This document shows, piece by piece, positions 23,470 to 32,370 of a stretch of DNA of 32,730 nucleotides (position 1 is its first letter; every line of letters begins with the position of its first letter). The notes beneath the pieces were generated by a model. That model saw nothing but the letters and a program-made list of their open reading frames with translations, was not told the origin of the DNA and did no database searches. The stretch spans positions 1-32,730 of the forward strand of contig DWVL01000061.1 in NCBI GenBank assembly GCA_019120275.1. Reading direction: 5' to 3'. Origin of the DNA: Candidatus Mediterraneibacter excrementavium (GTDB lineage: Bacteria > Bacillota > Clostridia > Lachnospirales > Lachnospiraceae). A program made the translations under genes and the position numbers.

Positions 23470-24390
23470 CTATTTCACGATCACCTTCAGACTGCTGCCC
23501 GTCACCCGCACTCCGATCTCCTTCCGGAGAAATCCCGGCTCCCCGTCCGTGTGAAGCGGCAGCGCCCTCTCTGATTCTATATGCACTTCTCTGCATCTTA
23601 TGATCGAAATCCCTCTGAATCCTGTATGTTTTCCCAGAAGGGCCAGAGGAAGAAGGAAGAGGACTTTCGGAATACTTATCCCGTGCGCCGCAACTACATC
23701 CAGCAGACCATCCCCCGGATCCGCCGCCGGACTGAACTTAAACCCGCCCCCTTCGTAAGGCAGATTCATAAACGCCGCAAAATATGTCCGTTCCAGCGTT
23801 TTGCTGCTGCCGTCCGGAAAGATCAGACGCATCGTCACCGGACGGTCTTTCGCCAGACGGTCAAGCGCTACAACCGCATAACTGAGTTTCCCCAATCCGA
23901 GACGATTCAGAAATACCTTCCATTTTGACACGCAGACTTCATGGCAGACCGCCGCGTCAAATCCGATCCCTCCGCTTACAATAAAACGGCGGGATCCGCT
24001 GCTGCTTATGATCTCACCGATGTCAATCTTCTGTGTCCTCTCCGGATCCAGTATGAGCTTCATCGCTTCTCCCGGATCCTTCGGTATCCCGAGGCCCCGG
24101 GCAAAATCATTGCTCGAACCGATCGGAATATATCCCACTGTAGTCTGCTCCGGACAGGCGATCCCGTTCACAACTTCATTGAGCGTTCCGTCCCCGCCAA
24201 GCACCACAAGTGTATGCTGTTTTCCATCCGCTGTGATCCTGGCCGCGATCCTGCCCGCATCTTTCCGCTTTCGTGTCAGACTGCACTGATAATCAATGCG
24301 GCGTTTCATAAGTTCCGGCTCCAGGCTCCGCCAGATCATCCATCCCTGCCCCGAACGGGCTTTAGGATTCACGATAAAGTGATAGTTCAT
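23470..24390 (-). CDS. Diacylglycerol kinase-family lipid kinase (YegS/DagK type)
   Basis: A 306-residue lipid kinase that uses ATP to phosphorylate diacylglycerol or a related lipid. The N-terminus YHFIVNPKARSGQG and the nucleotide-binding LGGDGTLNEVVNGI (GGDGT at 65-69) are diagnostic, followed by YIPIGSSNDFARGLGIP. The C-terminal part includes FKFSPAADPGDGLLDVVA. Its start codon overlaps the stop of the TetR gene by 4 bases (ATGA), which indicates translational coupling. Regulation of lipid phosphorylation by that TetR protein is a reasonable inference. Only a short, weak hairpin follows. Confidence 0.92.
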   Translation of the reverse strand: MNYHFIVNPKARSGQGWMIWRSLEPELMKRRIDYQCSLTRKRKDAGRIAARITADGKQHTLVVLGGDGTLNEVVNGIACPEQTTVGYIPIGSSNDFARGLGIPKDPGEAMKLILDPERTQKIDIGEIISSSGSRRFIVSGGIGFDAAVCHEVCVSKWKVFLNRLGLGKLSYAVVALDRLAKDRPVTMRLIFPDGSSKTLERTYFAAFMNLPYEGGGFKFSPAADPGDGLLDVVAAHGISIPKVLFLLPLALLGKHTGFRGISIIRCREVHIESERALPLHTDGEPGFLRKEIGVRVTGSSLKVIVK

Positions 24391-25007
24391 TTTTCTTTGC
24401 TTTCCCCGCAGAGCACGGCATCCAGGTATTTCCCCAGCGACCGGCTCATATTCCCCTCAAAATCCGCATCTCCGTGTTTCACGCACCACTCAAATACATT
24501 TCCGATCACGATCATCCGTATATCCGTTGTAAATTCTTCAATCTCTACATTCAGGCTGACAATGCCCGCCGCTATCGCCTTTTCCACATAGGACTGCACA
24601 GTAAGCACCGGGTACGGCCGCTCTGTCCGGACTGCCGCGTTCAGCGCCTGGTTTTTCGTATCATAATACTCAGCCATGAATTCAACGCCCAGTTCCCGGC
24701 AGTATTTAACATAGTTGAGATAGACCTGGATAATGCCTGCCTTTACGCCTTCCACGCTGTCCGGCATTTCCAGGAGGTCCGGATCGATCTTTGGCTGATC
24801 TTCAATATAATAGGAGAGCAGATCGTCCTTCGTCTTAAAATGGTGGTAGAAGCTGCCGTTTGAAACGCCGGCTTCTTCGCAGATATTTTTAATGGACAGC
24901 TCTTCATATCCTTTTTTCTCAAGGATCCTTTTTGCTGCGCGGAAGATCTTTTCCCTCGTTTCTCTGGATTTCTGCTGCTGTCTGGAAACAGATGCCTTCT
25001 CACTCAT
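24387..25007 (-). CDS. TetR/AcrR family transcriptional regulator
   Basis: A 206-residue repressor-type protein. The N-terminal helix-turn-helix is TREKIFRAAKRILEKKGYEELSIKNICEEAGVSNGSFYHHFKTKDDLL (residues 17-64 or so), the classic TetR_N pattern. The C-terminal ligand domain is divergent, so the inducer is unknown. It is translationally coupled to the lipid kinase. Both genes share a promoter next to a small palindrome that may be an autoregulatory operator. GGAGAG lies about 9 bases before the start. Confidence 0.92.
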   Translation of the reverse strand: MSEKASVSRQQQKSRETREKIFRAAKRILEKKGYEELSIKNICEEAGVSNGSFYHHFKTKDDLLSYYIEDQPKIDPDLLEMPDSVEGVKAGIIQVYLNYVKYCRELGVEFMAEYYDTKNQALNAAVRTERPYPVLTVQSYVEKAIAAGIVSLNVEIEEFTTDIRMIVIGNVFEWCVKHGDADFEGNMSRSLGKYLDAVLCGESKEK

Positions 25008-25035
25008 GATCTGATACTCTCCTGTATTATTGTGC

Positions 25036-25070
25036 GCGGCCCGGCAGACCGCATCCCGGTACCGGGCCGC
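25036..25070 (-). other. GC-rich hairpin between mutY and tetR
   Basis: Perfect 9-bp arms GCGGCCCGG (25036-25044) / CCGGGCCGC (25062-25070) with a GGTACC-containing interior. It is downstream of the mutY stop but also downstream of the tetR promoter, so it sits in the tetR leader. No U-tract follows. Confidence 0.6.
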
Positions 25071-25083
25071 ATTTCATGCAACC

Positions 25084-25130
25084 ATTGTATCACATGTCGC
25101 GTCTATATTCAAGAAAACAGAGTACACTCT
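25084..25130 (-). promoter_or_regulatory. tetR-dagK promoter with possible operator
   Basis: Minus-strand TTGAAT (25107-25112), 17-base spacer, TACAAT (25084-25089). Just upstream is the dyad AGAGT-AC-ACTCT (25119-25130), which overlaps the end of the mutY frame. A TetR-family self-operator there is possible. Confidence 0.6.
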
Positions 25131-26868
25131 ATAACTGTCGCGGCATAAATGCCTCGAATGCCGAAGGGATCGCATATTTCTCCTGCAGCTCTCTGATATC
25201 CGCAAAGATCAGCTCCGCTGCCTGGGGATTCATTTCCCTCTCCAGTTCATCCACCAGGATTTCATATCCTGTCATATGCCACTCCACATGGCTGAAAATA
25301 TGTTTTGCCTCGCCCAGTTTCCGCACGCGCACCGGCTCAATTCCCAACGATCTGCTGTAGCCGATAACCTCTTTTCTCGTCATGCGGCCTTCCCGGTTCG
25401 GAAATTCATACAGTCCCGCCAGAAGTCCTTCATCCGGGCGCCGGCGGATCACTGTTTTCCCTGCATCCCGGAACAGCAGCACGGTCCGCTGCTCGATCCG
25501 CCTTGCCTTCGCTTTGGCCTTCACCGGGTAATCCAGCTCCTTTCCCGCCGCATGCGCCCGGCAGATCCTGGCAGCCGGACACTCTCCGCACCTTGGCATT
25601 CCGGACGGCACACAGACGACCGCTCCCAGTTCGATCAGTCCCTGATTGAAATCTCCCGGATCCTCTCGCGGGATGATTTCCTCCACAAGCGTTTCTATTC
25701 TTTTCTTTGTTGAAGCTTTGGCAATATCCGAGTCATCCGCCATGATCCTGGAAACCACCCGGAGTACGTTGCCGTCCACGGCCGGCTTCGGTATATGGTA
25801 CACAAAAGAGCTGATCGCTCCGGCGGTATAGCTCCCGATTCCTTTCAGCGACCGGATCCCGTCGTAAGTTTCCGGAAATTTCCCGCCGTATTCGTCCATT
25901 ATCTGGCGGGCCGCGATCTTCAGGTTCCTGGCCCGGTTGTAGTATCCCAGTCCTTCCCAAAGCTTCATCAGACGGTCATCCGGCACTTCAGCCAGCGCTT
26001 CCACATCCGGAAGTTCCCGGATAAACCGGTCAAAATACGGGATCACAGCTTCCACTCGCGTCTGCTGGAGCATGATTTCCGAAATCCATACCCTGTACGC
26101 ATTCATCTGCTTTCTCCATGGCAGATCACGGTGTCTCTCCCGGTACCATTCCACAAGATACGGAACCGTTTCTTTCAGTTCCGGACTTCCGAGCACTACT
26201 TCCACCGGATTTCTTACGGATATCCTGGCCGGACTTACCTCACAGTCACAGGCAAGGACATGTACGCCCGCAGCGGCAGCCTTTGCAAGTGCATCCGCGA
26301 ACTCCGGATGCGTTGCACGGTTCGGCGTAAAATATCTGACATCCTTCATCTGGATCACAAAAAAAACATAAGCCTCATATCCGTCTTTCACCGCCTTCGT
26401 CAGCTCTTCCAGATGTTTTACCGCACGTTCGCTGGGTGCATCGGGAAACAGACATACACCGTCTTCCTCCAGCGTCACACCTTTAACCTCAATGAAAATC
26501 TTCCGTTCACCGGCTTCCACATACAGATCAAAACGCGAATTTCCGTACGTCGTCTCCGGTCGGACCAGCTTCACATCTTCCGCAAAATGTCCGGCCTCTA
26601 TCCATTCCTGCACCACCCGGTTCGGAATCTGGGAATCCATATTGATCATCCGGCTCCCTTTTTCTACCGCGATCAGATCCCATTTTGTCTTCCGCTCCGG
26701 ATTCGCACACCGCTGGACATAGACTGCCGCTCCCGGCACGAGAAGTTCTGCGCAGCGGCCTGTATTTTTCACATGAACTGTCTCCTGTCTGCCGTTCAGA
26801 TCCACATATGCGATAAAACGATTCGGCCGTTCCCTGAATACAGCCGGTTCAATCCTTTCATAATCCAT
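25129..26868 (-). CDS. mutY: SfsA - MutY fusion: SfsA nuclease domain with A/G-specific adenine glycosylase
   Basis: One continuous 579-residue frame joins two enzymes usually encoded apart. Residues 1-227 are a full SfsA domain (FIAYVDLNGRQETVHVKNTGRCAELL..., and a PD-(D/E)XK site Asp114, Glu127, Lys129 in SRFDLYVEAGERKIFIEVKG). Residues 232-579 are a full MutY: LPWRKQMNAYRVWISEIMLQQT with catalytic Glu264, the hairpin LKGIGSYTAGAI, Asp365 in VDGNVLRV, cluster cysteines C419, C427, C430 and C436, and a C-terminal NUDIX-like 8-oxoG recognition domain. MutY removes adenine opposite 8-oxoguanine. SfsA is a DNA/RNA nuclease of unclear role. The junction carries no internal start with a ribosome-binding site that I could recognise, so the fusion looks genuine. 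Confidence 0.92.
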   Translation of the reverse strand: MDYERIEPAVFRERPNRFIAYVDLNGRQETVHVKNTGRCAELLVPGAAVYVQRCANPERKTKWDLIAVEKGSRMINMDSQIPNRVVQEWIEAGHFAEDVKLVRPETTYGNSRFDLYVEAGERKIFIEVKGVTLEEDGVCLFPDAPSERAVKHLEELTKAVKDGYEAYVFFVIQMKDVRYFTPNRATHPEFADALAKAAAAGVHVLACDCEVSPARISVRNPVEVVLGSPELKETVPYLVEWYRERHRDLPWRKQMNAYRVWISEIMLQQTRVEAVIPYFDRFIRELPDVEALAEVPDDRLMKLWEGLGYYNRARNLKIAARQIMDEYGGKFPETYDGIRSLKGIGSYTAGAISSFVYHIPKPAVDGNVLRVVSRIMADDSDIAKASTKKRIETLVEEIIPREDPGDFNQGLIELGAVVCVPSGMPRCGECPAARICRAHAAGKELDYPVKAKAKARRIEQRTVLLFRDAGKTVIRRRPDEGLLAGLYEFPNREGRMTRKEVIGYSRSLGIEPVRVRKLGEAKHIFSHVEWHMTGYEILVDELEREMNPQAAELIFADIRELQEKYAIPSAFEAFMPRQL

Positions 26869-26895
26869 ATCCTGTTATTCTCCCATCCGATAAAT

Positions 26896-26926
26896 AACGC
26901 CGGAAACACAACAGGATTCCGACGTT
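26896..26926 (-). terminator. Probable terminator after uppP
   Basis: Minus-strand stem AACGTCGGAA / TTCCGGCGTT (10 bp, one U-G pair) with an 11-base loop, followed by ATTTAT. The pairing is better in the minus-strand RNA than in the plus. Confidence 0.6.
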
Positions 26927-26946
26927 ACTGACCATCCATCTGATAT

Positions 26947-27774
26947 TTATGCAAGAAGCGCCTGGATACCGAAGAACAGAAATACCAGTATACCGAGCAC
27001 AATTCTGTAGTAGCCGAATACTTTGAAGTCATTTTTCTTTATGTAGCTCATCAGGAATTTGATCGCCACTATCGATACCGCAAAGGAAACCACCATTCCT
27101 ACAAGCAGTACCACAAACTGCATTGCTGTGAATCCAAAGCCGAACTTGACCAGCTTCAGCAGACTGGCGCCAAACATGACCGGAATTGCCAGAAAGAATG
27201 TATACTCTGCCGCCAGACTCCTCGATACGCCAATCAGAAGCGCGCCCACGATCGTAGCGCCGGATCTCGACGTACCCGGGATCATGGCCAGCATCTGGAA
27301 CACGCCGATGATCAGGACCATCTGAATTGACAGCTGGGAGAATTTAGTCGCTTTCGGTTCCTTCCCTCTCTGGTAATTCTCAACCACGATAAACAGCACG
27401 CCGTATACGATCAGCATGAGCGCGACTACATACCAGTGATAGAACACCTTATCGATCCAGTCATCGAGGAGAATTCCGATCACACCGGCCGGCACACATC
27501 CGATCACAACCTTGATCCAGATCTGCCACGTCATCATTTTCTGTTTCTGCGTTTTCTGAGGCGAAAACGGATTCAGTTTGTGAAAATACAATACAACCAC
27601 TGCCAGGATCGCCCCCAGCTGGATCACAACCTGGAACATTTCAAAAAAAGCCTCGCCCTGATTCAGCTGCAGCAGTTCCTCCAGAATGATCAGGTGTCCG
27701 GTACTGCTGATCGGAAGCCACTCCGTGATCCCTTCCACGATACCGAAAATAATTGCTTTTAAGATGTCTAACAT
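26947..27774 (-). CDS. uppP: Undecaprenyl-diphosphatase UppP/BacA
   Basis: A 275-residue polytopic membrane enzyme that recycles the lipid carrier undecaprenyl phosphate for peptidoglycan and glycan synthesis; extra copies confer bacitracin resistance in other species. The two active-site regions are [17 protein letters not shown] (residues 14-30) and [22 protein letters not shown]. About seven or eight hydrophobic segments fill the remainder. Its start lies inside the end of the upstream HAD gene (7-base overlap), and its GGAGGAGGAG ribosome-binding site is within that gene's last codons, so translational coupling is likely. Confidence 0.96.
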   Translation of the reverse strand: MLDILKAIIFGIVEGITEWLPISSTGHLIILEELLQLNQGEAFFEMFQVVIQLGAILAVVVLYFHKLNPFSPQKTQKQKMMTWQIWIKVVIGCVPAGVIGILLDDWIDKVFYHWYVVALMLIVYGVLFIVVENYQRGKEPKATKFSQLSIQMVLIIGVFQMLAMIPGTSRSGATIVGALLIGVSRSLAAEYTFFLAIPVMFGASLLKLVKFGFGFTAMQFVVLLVGMVVSFAVSIVAIKFLMSYIKKNDFKVFGYYRIVLGILVFLFFGIQALLA

Positions 27775-28613
27775 ATTCTTTCTCCTCCTCCGAGCGCAAA
27801 TTTCTCAATCGCATCTGCCACTCCGTCTTCTTCATTTGAAAGTGTGATATAATCAGCAGCCTTCTTCACGCCGTCTTCCGCATTGGCCATCGCAACCCCG
27901 AAACCGACTTCCTTCAGCATCAGTATATCATTATCTCCGTCTCCAAAAGCCATGATTTCCTCCCGTCTGATCCCCAGCAGGCGTCCCAGGCTGACAAGTC
28001 CTGTTCCCTTATTAACCCCGGCCGCATTGATCTCAATATTATATCCCAGCGAACCGACCAGTTCGAGGCCCTTCACTTCAGCCAGTTCCCGCCACGCCTT
28101 CATCCGGTCTTCCATTTCCGCGAACAGGATCTGGATCTTGTCAAGTCCGCGGCTGCTCTTTTTGACCATGTCCTGCACATCGTCCACCCAGATCCTTGTT
28201 TTCCTCATATATTCCCACATATTGGGATTCTTATGGTATTTCGGGATCAGCTCTCTCTTGTCTGACGGAGCATAACTTACACCGTCATAATACACCTCTT
28301 GTAATGTATCATACTTTGCACAGATTTCCAATGCTTTTTCTGCAAGTCCGGCATCCAGCAGATGCTCATCCACAACGCTCCCTTCCCACACATCCATTAC
28401 CTTCGCTCCATTAGACGTGAGCGCGTAGCGCATCCCCGGAAAATTACGGATTTCCTCCGGGATCCCCGTCAGCGGCCTTCCGGTGGCGACCAGAACAATC
28501 ATCCCCCTGTCAACAGCTGCATGCAGTGTCCGCCTGGTCCGCTCAGTGAGTTCCTTCCTGTCTGTCAGAAGCGTTCCGTCCAGATCAAGCCCGATCATTT
28601 TTATCTCAGCCAT
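27768..28613 (-). CDS. Cof-type HAD-IIB phosphatase
   Basis: A 281-residue haloacid-dehalogenase-type hydrolase. Motif I is [12 protein letters not shown] with nucleophile Asp10 and Asp12, motif II lies in [11 protein letters not shown], and motif III/IV is [14 protein letters not shown]. The Cof/IIB cap domain occupies the middle. Substrates are usually sugar phosphates or flavin nucleotides but cannot be fixed here. GGAGAG lies upstream of the start. It is first in a two-gene unit with uppP and is transcribed from a promoter that overlaps the divergent promoter of the SleB-like gene. Confidence 0.92.
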   Translation of the reverse strand: MAEIKMIGLDLDGTLLTDRKELTERTRRTLHAAVDRGMIVLVATGRPLTGIPEEIRNFPGMRYALTSNGAKVMDVWEGSVVDEHLLDAGLAEKALEICAKYDTLQEVYYDGVSYAPSDKRELIPKYHKNPNMWEYMRKTRIWVDDVQDMVKKSSRGLDKIQILFAEMEDRMKAWRELAEVKGLELVGSLGYNIEINAAGVNKGTGLVSLGRLLGIRREEIMAFGDGDNDILMLKEVGFGVAMANAEDGVKKAADYITLSNEEDGVADAIEKFALGGGERIC

Positions 28614-28654
28614 ATCATTCTCTCCGAAATCACTAATATTTTTACACTTATTTT

Positions 28655-28683
28655 ATTCTATCAGAGTTTGCCAAATAACGCAA
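28655..28683 (-). promoter_or_regulatory. HAD-uppP promoter
   Basis: Minus-strand TTGCGT (28678-28683), 17-base spacer, TAGAAT (28655-28660). It overlaps the divergent plus-strand promoter by 16 bases. Confidence 0.65.
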
Positions 28684-28696
28684 TTTGTAGTATAAT
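28668..28696 (+). promoter_or_regulatory. SleB-like hydrolase promoter
   Basis: TTGCCA (28668-28673), 17-base spacer, perfect TATAAT (28691-28696), giving a leader of about 80 bases. Confidence 0.75.
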
Positions 28697-28780
28697 GAAT
28701 ATCCGGCATTTAGTATGTCTGACGAAAAATTGAAAGATACGGAGAAAACAACACATCTTCTAAGAAAGGAAAACATTTAT

Positions 28781-29857
28781 ATGAAAATAAGCACGAAACG
28801 ATGGGTACAGTCCGGAATCGCACTGCTCTGCTCTTTCGCAATTATTCTCTCAGTCTTCCCTGTATCTGCCGACAATGACATCAGCAGTCTGGAAAACCAG
28901 GCATCTGCACTGGAAGATCAGCTTGCTGGCATCAACAGCGATATCCTGGCGCTCAGTGATGAAATATCCGGCACTCAGATGCAGCTGGAAGTCCTGTGCA
29001 GTGATATGGAGCGTACAGCCAATGAGCTGGCCATTGCTGAAGAAAACGAGAAGCAGCAGTACGAAGACATGAAAGACCGTATCAAGTATATGTACGAGCA
29101 CGGCAATGCAACACTGCTGGAAATGCTTTTCTCTGCGGAAGATATGACAGATTTCCTTAATAAAGCAGATTTTATTGAAAATCTCAGTTCCTACGACCGC
29201 GATGCTCTGAACTCGCTCAAAGCAATCCATCAGCAGATTGAAGACAATCAGGCAACACTCCTTGCTCAGCAGGAATCCCTGAACGATCTGCAGGCTGAAC
29301 TCCAGAGCAAGCAGGAATCCCTGCAGGCACAGGCAGCGGCAACATCCACCAACCTGGCTGATGTACAGGCCAGACTGGATCAGGCCCGCGAAGAAGAAGC
29401 CAGACGTCTTGCTGAAGAGCAGGCTGCCCAGCAGACAGGAGCCTCCGCCGGGTCTGAAAGTTCAGGCGGCGGATCTGTTACCACCGGCGGAAGCATCAGT
29501 GCATCGGCAGACGAAGTCACTCTCCTCGCAGCACTTCTTCAGTGTGAAGCGCTTCAGGATTACGACTGTCTCCTCGCTGTTGCGACCGTGATCATGAACC
29601 GGGTGGAAAGCCCGCGGTTCCCGAACAGCATCAGCGGTGTGATCTATGCAAGCGGACAGTTCTCACCGACATGGACCGGTAAACTTGACAAGGTTCTCCG
29701 GCAGGGGCCGACAAGCCTTTCCCTGCGGGTTGCACAGGACGCCATAAACGGCGCAAAGCTTTCATCTGTAGCAGACTGCTACTACTTCCTGTATGAACCG
29801 GCAACAAACAGAACCGGCGTTGTGATCGGTGATAATGTATTCTTCCAGAGATGGTAA
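28781..29857 (+). CDS. Secreted coiled-coil cell wall hydrolase, SleB/CwlJ domain
   Basis: A 358-residue exported protein. The signal peptide is residues 1-30 (SGIALLCSFAIILSVFPVSA, likely cleaved before DND). Residues 31-215 form a long coiled coil of the PcsB/CwlO type (repeated Gln, Glu and Leu; IKYMYEHGNATLLEMLFSAEDMTDFLNKADF is the usual signature). A Ser/Gly linker (220-242) leads to a C-terminal SleB/hydrolase_2 domain with catalytic-type Glu256 (ALLQCEALQDYDCLLAVATVIMNRV) and the ending YYFLYEPATNRTGVVIGDNVFFQRW. It probably cleaves peptidoglycan during growth or division; coiled coils of this type are contacted by FtsEX in relatives. The start at 28781 is preferred over an upstream Met because the signal peptide begins there. 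Confidence 0.9.
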   Translation: MKISTKRWVQSGIALLCSFAIILSVFPVSADNDISSLENQASALEDQLAGINSDILALSDEISGTQMQLEVLCSDMERTANELAIAEENEKQQYEDMKDRIKYMYEHGNATLLEMLFSAEDMTDFLNKADFIENLSSYDRDALNSLKAIHQQIEDNQATLLAQQESLNDLQAELQSKQESLQAQAAATSTNLADVQARLDQAREEEARRLAEEQAAQQTGASAGSESSGGGSVTTGGSISASADEVTLLAALLQCEALQDYDCLLAVATVIMNRVESPRFPNSISGVIYASGQFSPTWTGKLDKVLRQGPTSLSLRVAQDAINGAKLSSVADCYYFLYEPATNRTGVVIGDNVFFQRW

Positions 29858-29906
29858 TCAAATTCCTGTTTTCCGGACTGAACCGGCCCCCAGCACAGAA
29901 TTATAA

Positions 29907-29950
29907 CAAAAAAATCGGACCTGCATCTTATAATGCAGATCCGATTTTTT
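29907..29950. terminator. Bidirectional terminator between SleB-like gene and rplQ
   Basis: Stem ATCGGACCTGCAT (29914-29926) / ATGCAGATCCGAT (29933-29945), loop 6 bases, with one mismatch. An A-run lies on the left and a T-run on the right, so it can end transcription from both convergent genes. Confidence 0.9.
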
Positions 29951-29997
29951 ATTATCCCGGGTTATTCCCCCCGGCTGTTTTTTATAATCCTGACAGA

Positions 29998-30534
29998 CTA
30001 TACAAGCTCGATCAGAACTTCCATAGCAGCATCGCCTTTACGCTGTCCGATCTTGACGATCCTTGTGTAACCGCCGTTGCGGTCTGCGTATTTCGGAGCG
30101 ATCTCTGTGAACAGTTTCTCTACAACGTCCACTTTTTTTGTGCCGGCTTTCTTGCCTGCAGCCTTTGCCGGAACTTCCGTAACCGGGCAGAGAACCTTCA
30201 TCATCTCACGTCTTGCGTGAAGACGGCTCGGCTGATCTTTTTTGATCTTCTTCTCTGTCTCATCATATACAGTTACTTTCTTTCCGTCTACAACTTCTTT
30301 CACTCTCTTGCCGTCTTTGTCCTTGCGGGCAACTTTAGCCATTACAGTTACTTCATCGAAGTTGTCTTTCTCTTTTACTGCCAGAGCGATCATTTTCTCA
30401 GCGATCTTGCGGATCTCTTTTGCTTTCGCCTCTGTTGTAACAATCTTGCCATTGTTAAGCAGCGCTGTTACCTGGTTTCTGAGTAATGCTTTTCTCTGGC
30501 TTGCTGTTCTGCCAAGTTTTCTATACTTTGCCAT
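29998..30534 (-). CDS. rplQ: 50S ribosomal protein L17, with internal insertion
   Basis: A ribosomal large-subunit protein. The N-terminal half [46 protein letters not shown] and the C-terminal [35 protein letters not shown] are standard L17. At 178 residues it exceeds the usual 115-130. The extra sequence lies between about residues 60 and 135 and includes [21 protein letters not shown] and a basic [11 protein letters not shown] stretch, around the normal [11 protein letters not shown] core. Longer L17 forms occur in clostridia. GGAGG precedes the start. It follows rpoA after a 127-base gap. Confidence 0.95.
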   Translation of the reverse strand: MAKYRKLGRTASQRKALLRNQVTALLNNGKIVTTEAKAKEIRKIAEKMIALAVKEKDNFDEVTVMAKVARKDKDGKRVKEVVDGKKVTVYDETEKKIKKDQPSRLHARREMMKVLCPVTEVPAKAAGKKAGTKKVDVVEKLFTEIAPKYADRNGGYTRIVKIGQRKGDAAMEVLIELV

Positions 30535-30661
30535 TTCTAAATATCCTCCATTTTAAGCACCTGGTTATGCACTTCGGGCTTATTAATCAAATGCCCCTGC
30601 CGCGCTCTTCGGTCTTACCGGCAGTGAATTTTCTGTTTCTGTATACAGGACTCTGTTTTAC

Positions 30662-31621
30662 TTATTCATCGCCCTGATTGAGCTCCAGATTGAGCTCTTT
30701 GAGCTTTGCAAGCACTTCCTCAAGTGATTTGCGTCCAAGATTGCGGACTTTCATCATATCTTCCGGAGTCTTGTTTGTCAGCTCTTCCACCGTATTGATC
30801 CCGGCTCTCTTCAGACAGTTGTATGAACGCACGGAAAGCTCCAGTTCATCGATACTCATCTCCAGAACTTTCTCTTTCTCGTCATCTTCTTTTTCGATCA
30901 TAACCTCTGCTGCCTGGGCAACTTCAGAAAGATCTACGAAAAGTTTCAAATGCTCGCTTAAGACTTTTGCCGCAAGGCTTACAGCCTCGTCCGGAAGCAT
31001 TGTACCCTTTGTCCATACATCAAGCGTCAGCTTATCGTAATCTGTGATCTGTCCTACACGGGTATTCTCTACAGTGAGGTTGACACGGTCAACCGGAGTG
31101 TAGATAGAGTCGATCGGGATCACACCGATCGGCATATCATCGCTCTTATTCTTATCTGCACTTACATAGCCTCTTCCCTTGGTAATGGTAAGTTCCATGT
31201 ACAGCTTGCTGTCTTTGCCGCCGCTCAGTGTAGCGATGACCTGTTCCGGATTAACAATCTCGATATCTGAATCCGCCTGGATATCAGCGCCTGTTACAAC
31301 GCCCTCTCCCTCGAACTCGATATATGCTGTCTTCGCCTCATCAGACTCGGAAGTATTTTTGATGCACAGAGATTTCAGATTCATGATGATCTCTGTCACA
31401 TCCTCTTTCACACCCGGTATGGAGCTGAACTCATGAAGCACGCCATCGATCTTCACAGAACTGATAGCTGCTCCCGGAAGGGAAGAAAGCATAATCCTTC
31501 TCAGGGAGTTTCCAAGTGTTGTACCGTATCCTCTCTCCAGCGGTTCCACGACAAATCTTCCATACTTCTTGTCTTCTGATACATCCGTGATTTCAATATT
31601 AGGTTTGTTAAAATCAAACAC
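30662..31621 (-). CDS. rpoA: DNA-directed RNA polymerase subunit alpha
   Basis: A 319-residue alpha subunit that dimerises to scaffold RNA polymerase. The N-terminal domain has [31 protein letters not shown] and [24 protein letters not shown]. The C-terminal domain has [44 protein letters not shown], the part that contacts UP elements and activators. Length is normal. AAAGGAGG precedes the start. It sits in the conserved order rpsK-rpsD-rpoA-rplQ. Confidence 0.98.
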   Translation of the reverse strand: MFDFNKPNIEITDVSEDKKYGRFVVEPLERGYGTTLGNSLRRIMLSSLPGAAISSVKIDGVLHEFSSIPGVKEDVTEIIMNLKSLCIKNTSESDEAKTAYIEFEGEGVVTGADIQADSDIEIVNPEQVIATLSGGKDSKLYMELTITKGRGYVSADKNKSDDMPIGVIPIDSIYTPVDRVNLTVENTRVGQITDYDKLTLDVWTKGTMLPDEAVSLAAKVLSEHLKLFVDLSEVAQAAEVMIEKEDDEKEKVLEMSIDELELSVRSYNCLKRAGINTVEELTNKTPEDMMKVRNLGRKSLEEVLAKLKELNLELNQGDE

Positions 31622-31680
31622 TATACAGACCCTCCTTTGGGTTTTTAAAGGTTGAAAGGGGTACGCTTCTTCAGCCGGTA

Positions 31681-32274
31681 TTACTTAGAATACAGCTCGA
31701 CGATAAGCATCTCGTCTACAGGAACATCGATTGCTTCTCTTGCCGGAAGCTCCTTTACTGTACCTGTAAGGTTCTCTGCATCAACCTCCAACCAGTCCGG
31801 AATCATATTTCCGCCTGTTGCTTCGAGAATCTCTTTGTATCTCGGTGAACTCTTCTTTGTCTCTTTGATGGAGATCACATCGCCTGCCTTAACAAGGTAG
31901 GACGGGATATTGACCTGCTTGCCGTTTACAAGTACATGCTTGTGGTCTACGATCTGTCTTGCTTCTTTTCTTGTTCTTGCGAATCCCATACGGAAAACTA
32001 CGTTGTCCAGTCTGGACTCCAGAAGTCTCATCAGGTTTTCACCTGTCATTCCTTCCATCTGTTTTGCTTTCTCGAAATAGTTTCTGAACGGTTTCTCGAG
32101 AACGCCATAGATGAATTTTGCTTTCTGTTTCTCACGAAGCTGAAGTCCGTACTCACTCATCTTTCTGTTGGATCTCTTCAGCTGTCTGTTAGATTTCTTA
32201 TTGATTCCGAGATAAATCGGATCCATGCCTAATGAACGGCATCTTTTAAGAACAGGAACTCTGTTTACTGCCAT
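31681..32274 (-). CDS. rpsD: 30S ribosomal protein S4
   Basis: A 197-residue small-subunit protein that nucleates assembly. The start is [16 protein letters not shown] with GGAGG 7 bases upstream; an in-frame Met 8 codons earlier is not supported. The S4 RNA-binding domain is [45 protein letters not shown], near residues 87-135. The zinc-binding four-cysteine N-terminus of some S4 proteins is absent, so this is the Cys-free form. It lies between rpsK and rpoA, in the usual order, though in some Bacillota rpsD is elsewhere. Confidence 0.97.
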   Translation of the reverse strand: MAVNRVPVLKRCRSLGMDPIYLGINKKSNRQLKRSNRKMSEYGLQLREKQKAKFIYGVLEKPFRNYFEKAKQMEGMTGENLMRLLESRLDNVVFRMGFARTRKEARQIVDHKHVLVNGKQVNIPSYLVKAGDVISIKETKKSSPRYKEILEATGGNMIPDWLEVDAENLTGTVKELPAREAIDVPVDEMLIVELYSK

Positions 32275-32370
32275 GTCTATCCTCCTAAATTTATACACAT
32301 ACCAGCGGCTTCATCGTGCCGCCTTTTTTACTTTGTACAATTCTGTCCGGTCGTTGAAACACATTCAGGA

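Noticed and set aside
25795..26931. 378-codon plus-strand frame opposite sfsA-mutY
   Set aside because: His-, Arg- and Phe-rich translation typical of an antisense shadow; both enzymes on the minus strand have intact active sites.
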